DNA of 6,706 nucleotides from JAABYT01 sp041581935 (GTDB taxonomy: Bacteria > Pseudomonadota > Gammaproteobacteria > HK1), in NCBI GenBank assembly GCA_041581935.1, contig JBFICP010000180.1, positions 1 to 6,706 on the forward strand. Direction: 5' to 3'. The notes below the pieces were generated by a model that worked only from the letters and a program-made list of their open reading frames with translations, ran no database searches and was not told the DNA's origin. Shown piece after piece: positions 5,180 through 6,706 of this stretch (position 1 is the stretch's first letter; every line of letters starts with the position of its first letter). The position numbers and the translations under genes were made by a program.

Positions 5180-6706
5180 TTGAATCCCTCCTGCGAGGCC
5201 AATGCCGGTTCCCGGCGCGCGTCGCGACGCATTCTGATCGCGCTCATGGCGCTCCTGGTCCTGACGGGAGCGATCTACTGGCCGGGTCTTTCCGGCGATC
5301 TGGTACTCGACGACACGGCGACGCTGGAACCGATCACGCGCCTCGCGCGCGGCGAGCTCATCTGGCACGAGGCACTCACCCGGCACGACAACTTCCGACC
5401 GCTGTCGATGGCCAGCTACGTCGTCAACTGGCTGACCACCGGCGATCGGGTCTGGCCGCTCAAGCTCACTAATCTCGTCATTCACCTGATCGGCGGCGTT
5501 CTGGTATTCGTACTCGCCGATGCGCTGCTGGCGAGACCGGTGGCCGGCATCGATCGTGGGCGATGCTGGGTAGCGCTGTGGATCGCCGCCTGCTGGCTGC
5601 TCGCGCCGCTGCTGGTCAGCACCGTCCTGTACGTGACCCAGCGCATGGCCGCCCTCGCCGCCGTGTTTTCGCTTGCCGCGCTGCTCGCCTACGTCCGCGG
5701 CCGGGAGCGTATCGCCGCGGGGCGCGCGGGCGGCCCGGGTCTCATCGTGCTGGCACTCGCGCTGTTGTGGCCGCTCGCCGTTCTCAGCAAGGAAAACGGC
5801 GTCCTGGTACCGATTCTCGCCATCGTGGTGGAGCTGTTCTTCTTCCGCCCCGCCGAAGCGCCCGAGGAGCAGCGAACTGCCAACGGCCATGGCCGGTTGC
5901 GCAGCCTCCTGCATCGGCCGATTGCGCTGTGCATGATCGCCGGCGTGCTGATCGGCACCGTGATGATCGTGGCTGCGCCGAGCGCGATTTTTCTTTCCTA
6001 TGAGTACCGGCCGTTCACACCCAGCGAGCGCCTGCTGACCGAGTGGCGAATCCTGTTCGACTACCTGGCGAATTTGATTCTACTGCCGGGCGGCAGTCCG
6101 TTCGGCATCTATCACGACGAATATCCCGTTTCGCGTGGGCTGCTCGAGCCCGTGACGACGCTGATCGCGGGAGCTGCGTGGCTGGCGGTGCTGGCAGCGG
6201 GCTGGTGGACCCGGGGCACGCGCACGGGGTTGCTGATCTTCGGCGCGTGGTTCTTTCTCGCCGCGCACCTGGTTGAATCAACGCTCTTGCCGCTCGAGCT
6301 CTATTTCGAGCACCGCAACTATCTGCCGAGCTTCGGCGTCTTTTTCTCACTCGGATTCGGCGCCTACCTGCTCGTATCCCGGGTCCACCTCAAACGGCTC
6401 GTGGTAGCCGCGCTGGTGCTCGTACCGGTGGGCTACGCGGCCGTCACTTACCACCGCGTTCTCGTCTGGCAGTCATGGGAGCGAATGCTGCTCGCCGCGG
6501 CGAACCACTACCCGGACTCGATCCGGGTACGCACGGGACTCGCCAATCTGCACGTCGGCCGGGGAGATCTGGAAGGCGCGCTCGCGCACCTCGAGCACGC
6601 GGCCGCGCGACCCGGGAGCGCCGAGGCGGGAATCGCGATCCATGTGCTCAACGCCCATTGTCTGGCCGATCGGCCACCGCCGCCCGGCGCCTATCGAGGC
6701 CTGCGG
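5180..6706 (+). CDS. TMTC-like multi-pass membrane protein with TPR region (GT-C type, C-terminus missing)
   Basis: The frame is open for 509 codons to the right edge, so the protein is partial. It resembles the bacterial TMTC-like group: a GT-C-type membrane domain followed by tetratricopeptide repeats. About eleven hydrophobic segments are visible, from the first at ~17-34 to the last ending ~430. Marks of the group are the acidic pair D44-D45 after the first span (the place of the GT-C catalytic Asp), FRPLS (72-76), LTNLVIHL (96-103), LYVTQRMAALA (150-160), LSKENG (202-207) and EHRNYLPS (377-384). From about 434 the sequence turns soluble and helical with a TPR pattern (YPDSIRVRTGLANLHVGRGD then EGALAHLEHAA). 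The TTG at 5180 is preferred because it gives a basic stretch (RRASRR) before the first span. The ATG at 5246 is the alternative, but it starts inside that span. Neither has a clear SD. Sugar transfer to proteins or envelope glycans is inferred from the fold only. Confidence 0.8.
   Translation, partial: MNPSCEANAGSRRASRRILIALMALLVLTGAIYWPGLSGDLVLDDTATLEPITRLARGELIWHEALTRHDNFRPLSMASYVVNWLTTGDRVWPLKLTNLVIHLIGGVLVFVLADALLARPVAGIDRGRCWVALWIAACWLLAPLLVSTVLYVTQRMAALAAVFSLAALLAYVRGRERIAAGRAGGPGLIVLALALLWPLAVLSKENGVLVPILAIVVELFFFRPAEAPEEQRTANGHGRLRSLLHRPIALCMIAGVLIGTVMIVAAPSAIFLSYEYRPFTPSERLLTEWRILFDYLANLILLPGGSPFGIYHDEYPVSRGLLEPVTTLIAGAAWLAVLAAGWWTRGTRTGLLIFGAWFFLAAHLVESTLLPLELYFEHRNYLPSFGVFFSLGFGAYLLVSRVHLKRLVVAALVLVPVGYAAVTYHRVLVWQSWERMLLAAANHYPDSIRVRTGLANLHVGRGDLEGALAHLEHAAARPGSAEAGIAIHVLNAHCLADRPPPPGAYRGLR

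Noticed and set aside
5177..5914. Minus-strand open frame of 245 codons opposite the TMTC-like gene.
   Set aside because: It is rich in Arg, Gln, Glu and Gly, as expected from the reverse of a hydrophobic membrane protein gene. There is no motif or ribosome site, and the plus strand is well explained.

Overview
This GC-rich, densely coded window looks like the chromosome of a proteobacterium. A gammaproteobacterium is my best guess, from the style of the glutathione-dependent alcohol dehydrogenase, the SulP carrier and the TMTC-like membrane protein. That is an inference from protein style, not a database result. I see no rRNA, tRNA, insertion sequence, CRISPR array, phage gene or other sign of mobile DNA.

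Layout. (1) Positions 1-926, minus strand: the N-terminal 308 residues of a class III alcohol dehydrogenase (S-(hydroxymethyl)glutathione dehydrogenase), cut by the left edge. (2) 927-1053: a divergent intergenic region with a Shine-Dalgarno for the dehydrogenase and a weak promoter candidate for the rightward genes. (3) 1054-3032, plus strand: a compact three-gene unit. It holds a GNAT acetyltransferase, then after 15 nt a PLP-dependent threonine/serine dehydratase or serine-racemase-like enzyme, then with a 4-nt stop/start overlap a small secreted protein of unknown function. (4) 3033-3137: a short gap between convergent genes with imperfect hairpins. (5) 3138-4973, minus strand: a SulP anion transporter with a STAS domain, a cysteine motif and a Pro/Glu-rich tail, starting at TTG. 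(6) 4974-5179: a divergent control region with promoter-like elements and a nested group of inverted repeats. (7) 5180-6706, plus strand: a multi-pass membrane protein of the bacterial TMTC-like (GT-C fold plus TPR) type, cut by the right edge.

How the genes relate. The dehydrogenase is a housekeeping formaldehyde/S-nitrosoglutathione detoxification enzyme. The three-gene unit suggests amino-acid metabolism: the dehydratase/racemase keeps all the PLP-site motifs and the metal-site residues known from serine racemase, and its neighbours are an acetyltransferase and an exported protein. A shared pathway is possible but not shown. The SulP carrier and the TMTC-like protein are transcribed divergently, and nothing visible ties them functionally. 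I did not find convincing evidence of a wholly new system. The best leads are the unrecognised secreted protein coupled to the dehydratase, the cysteine-containing SulP tail, the TMTC-like protein, and the repeat cluster between the last two genes.
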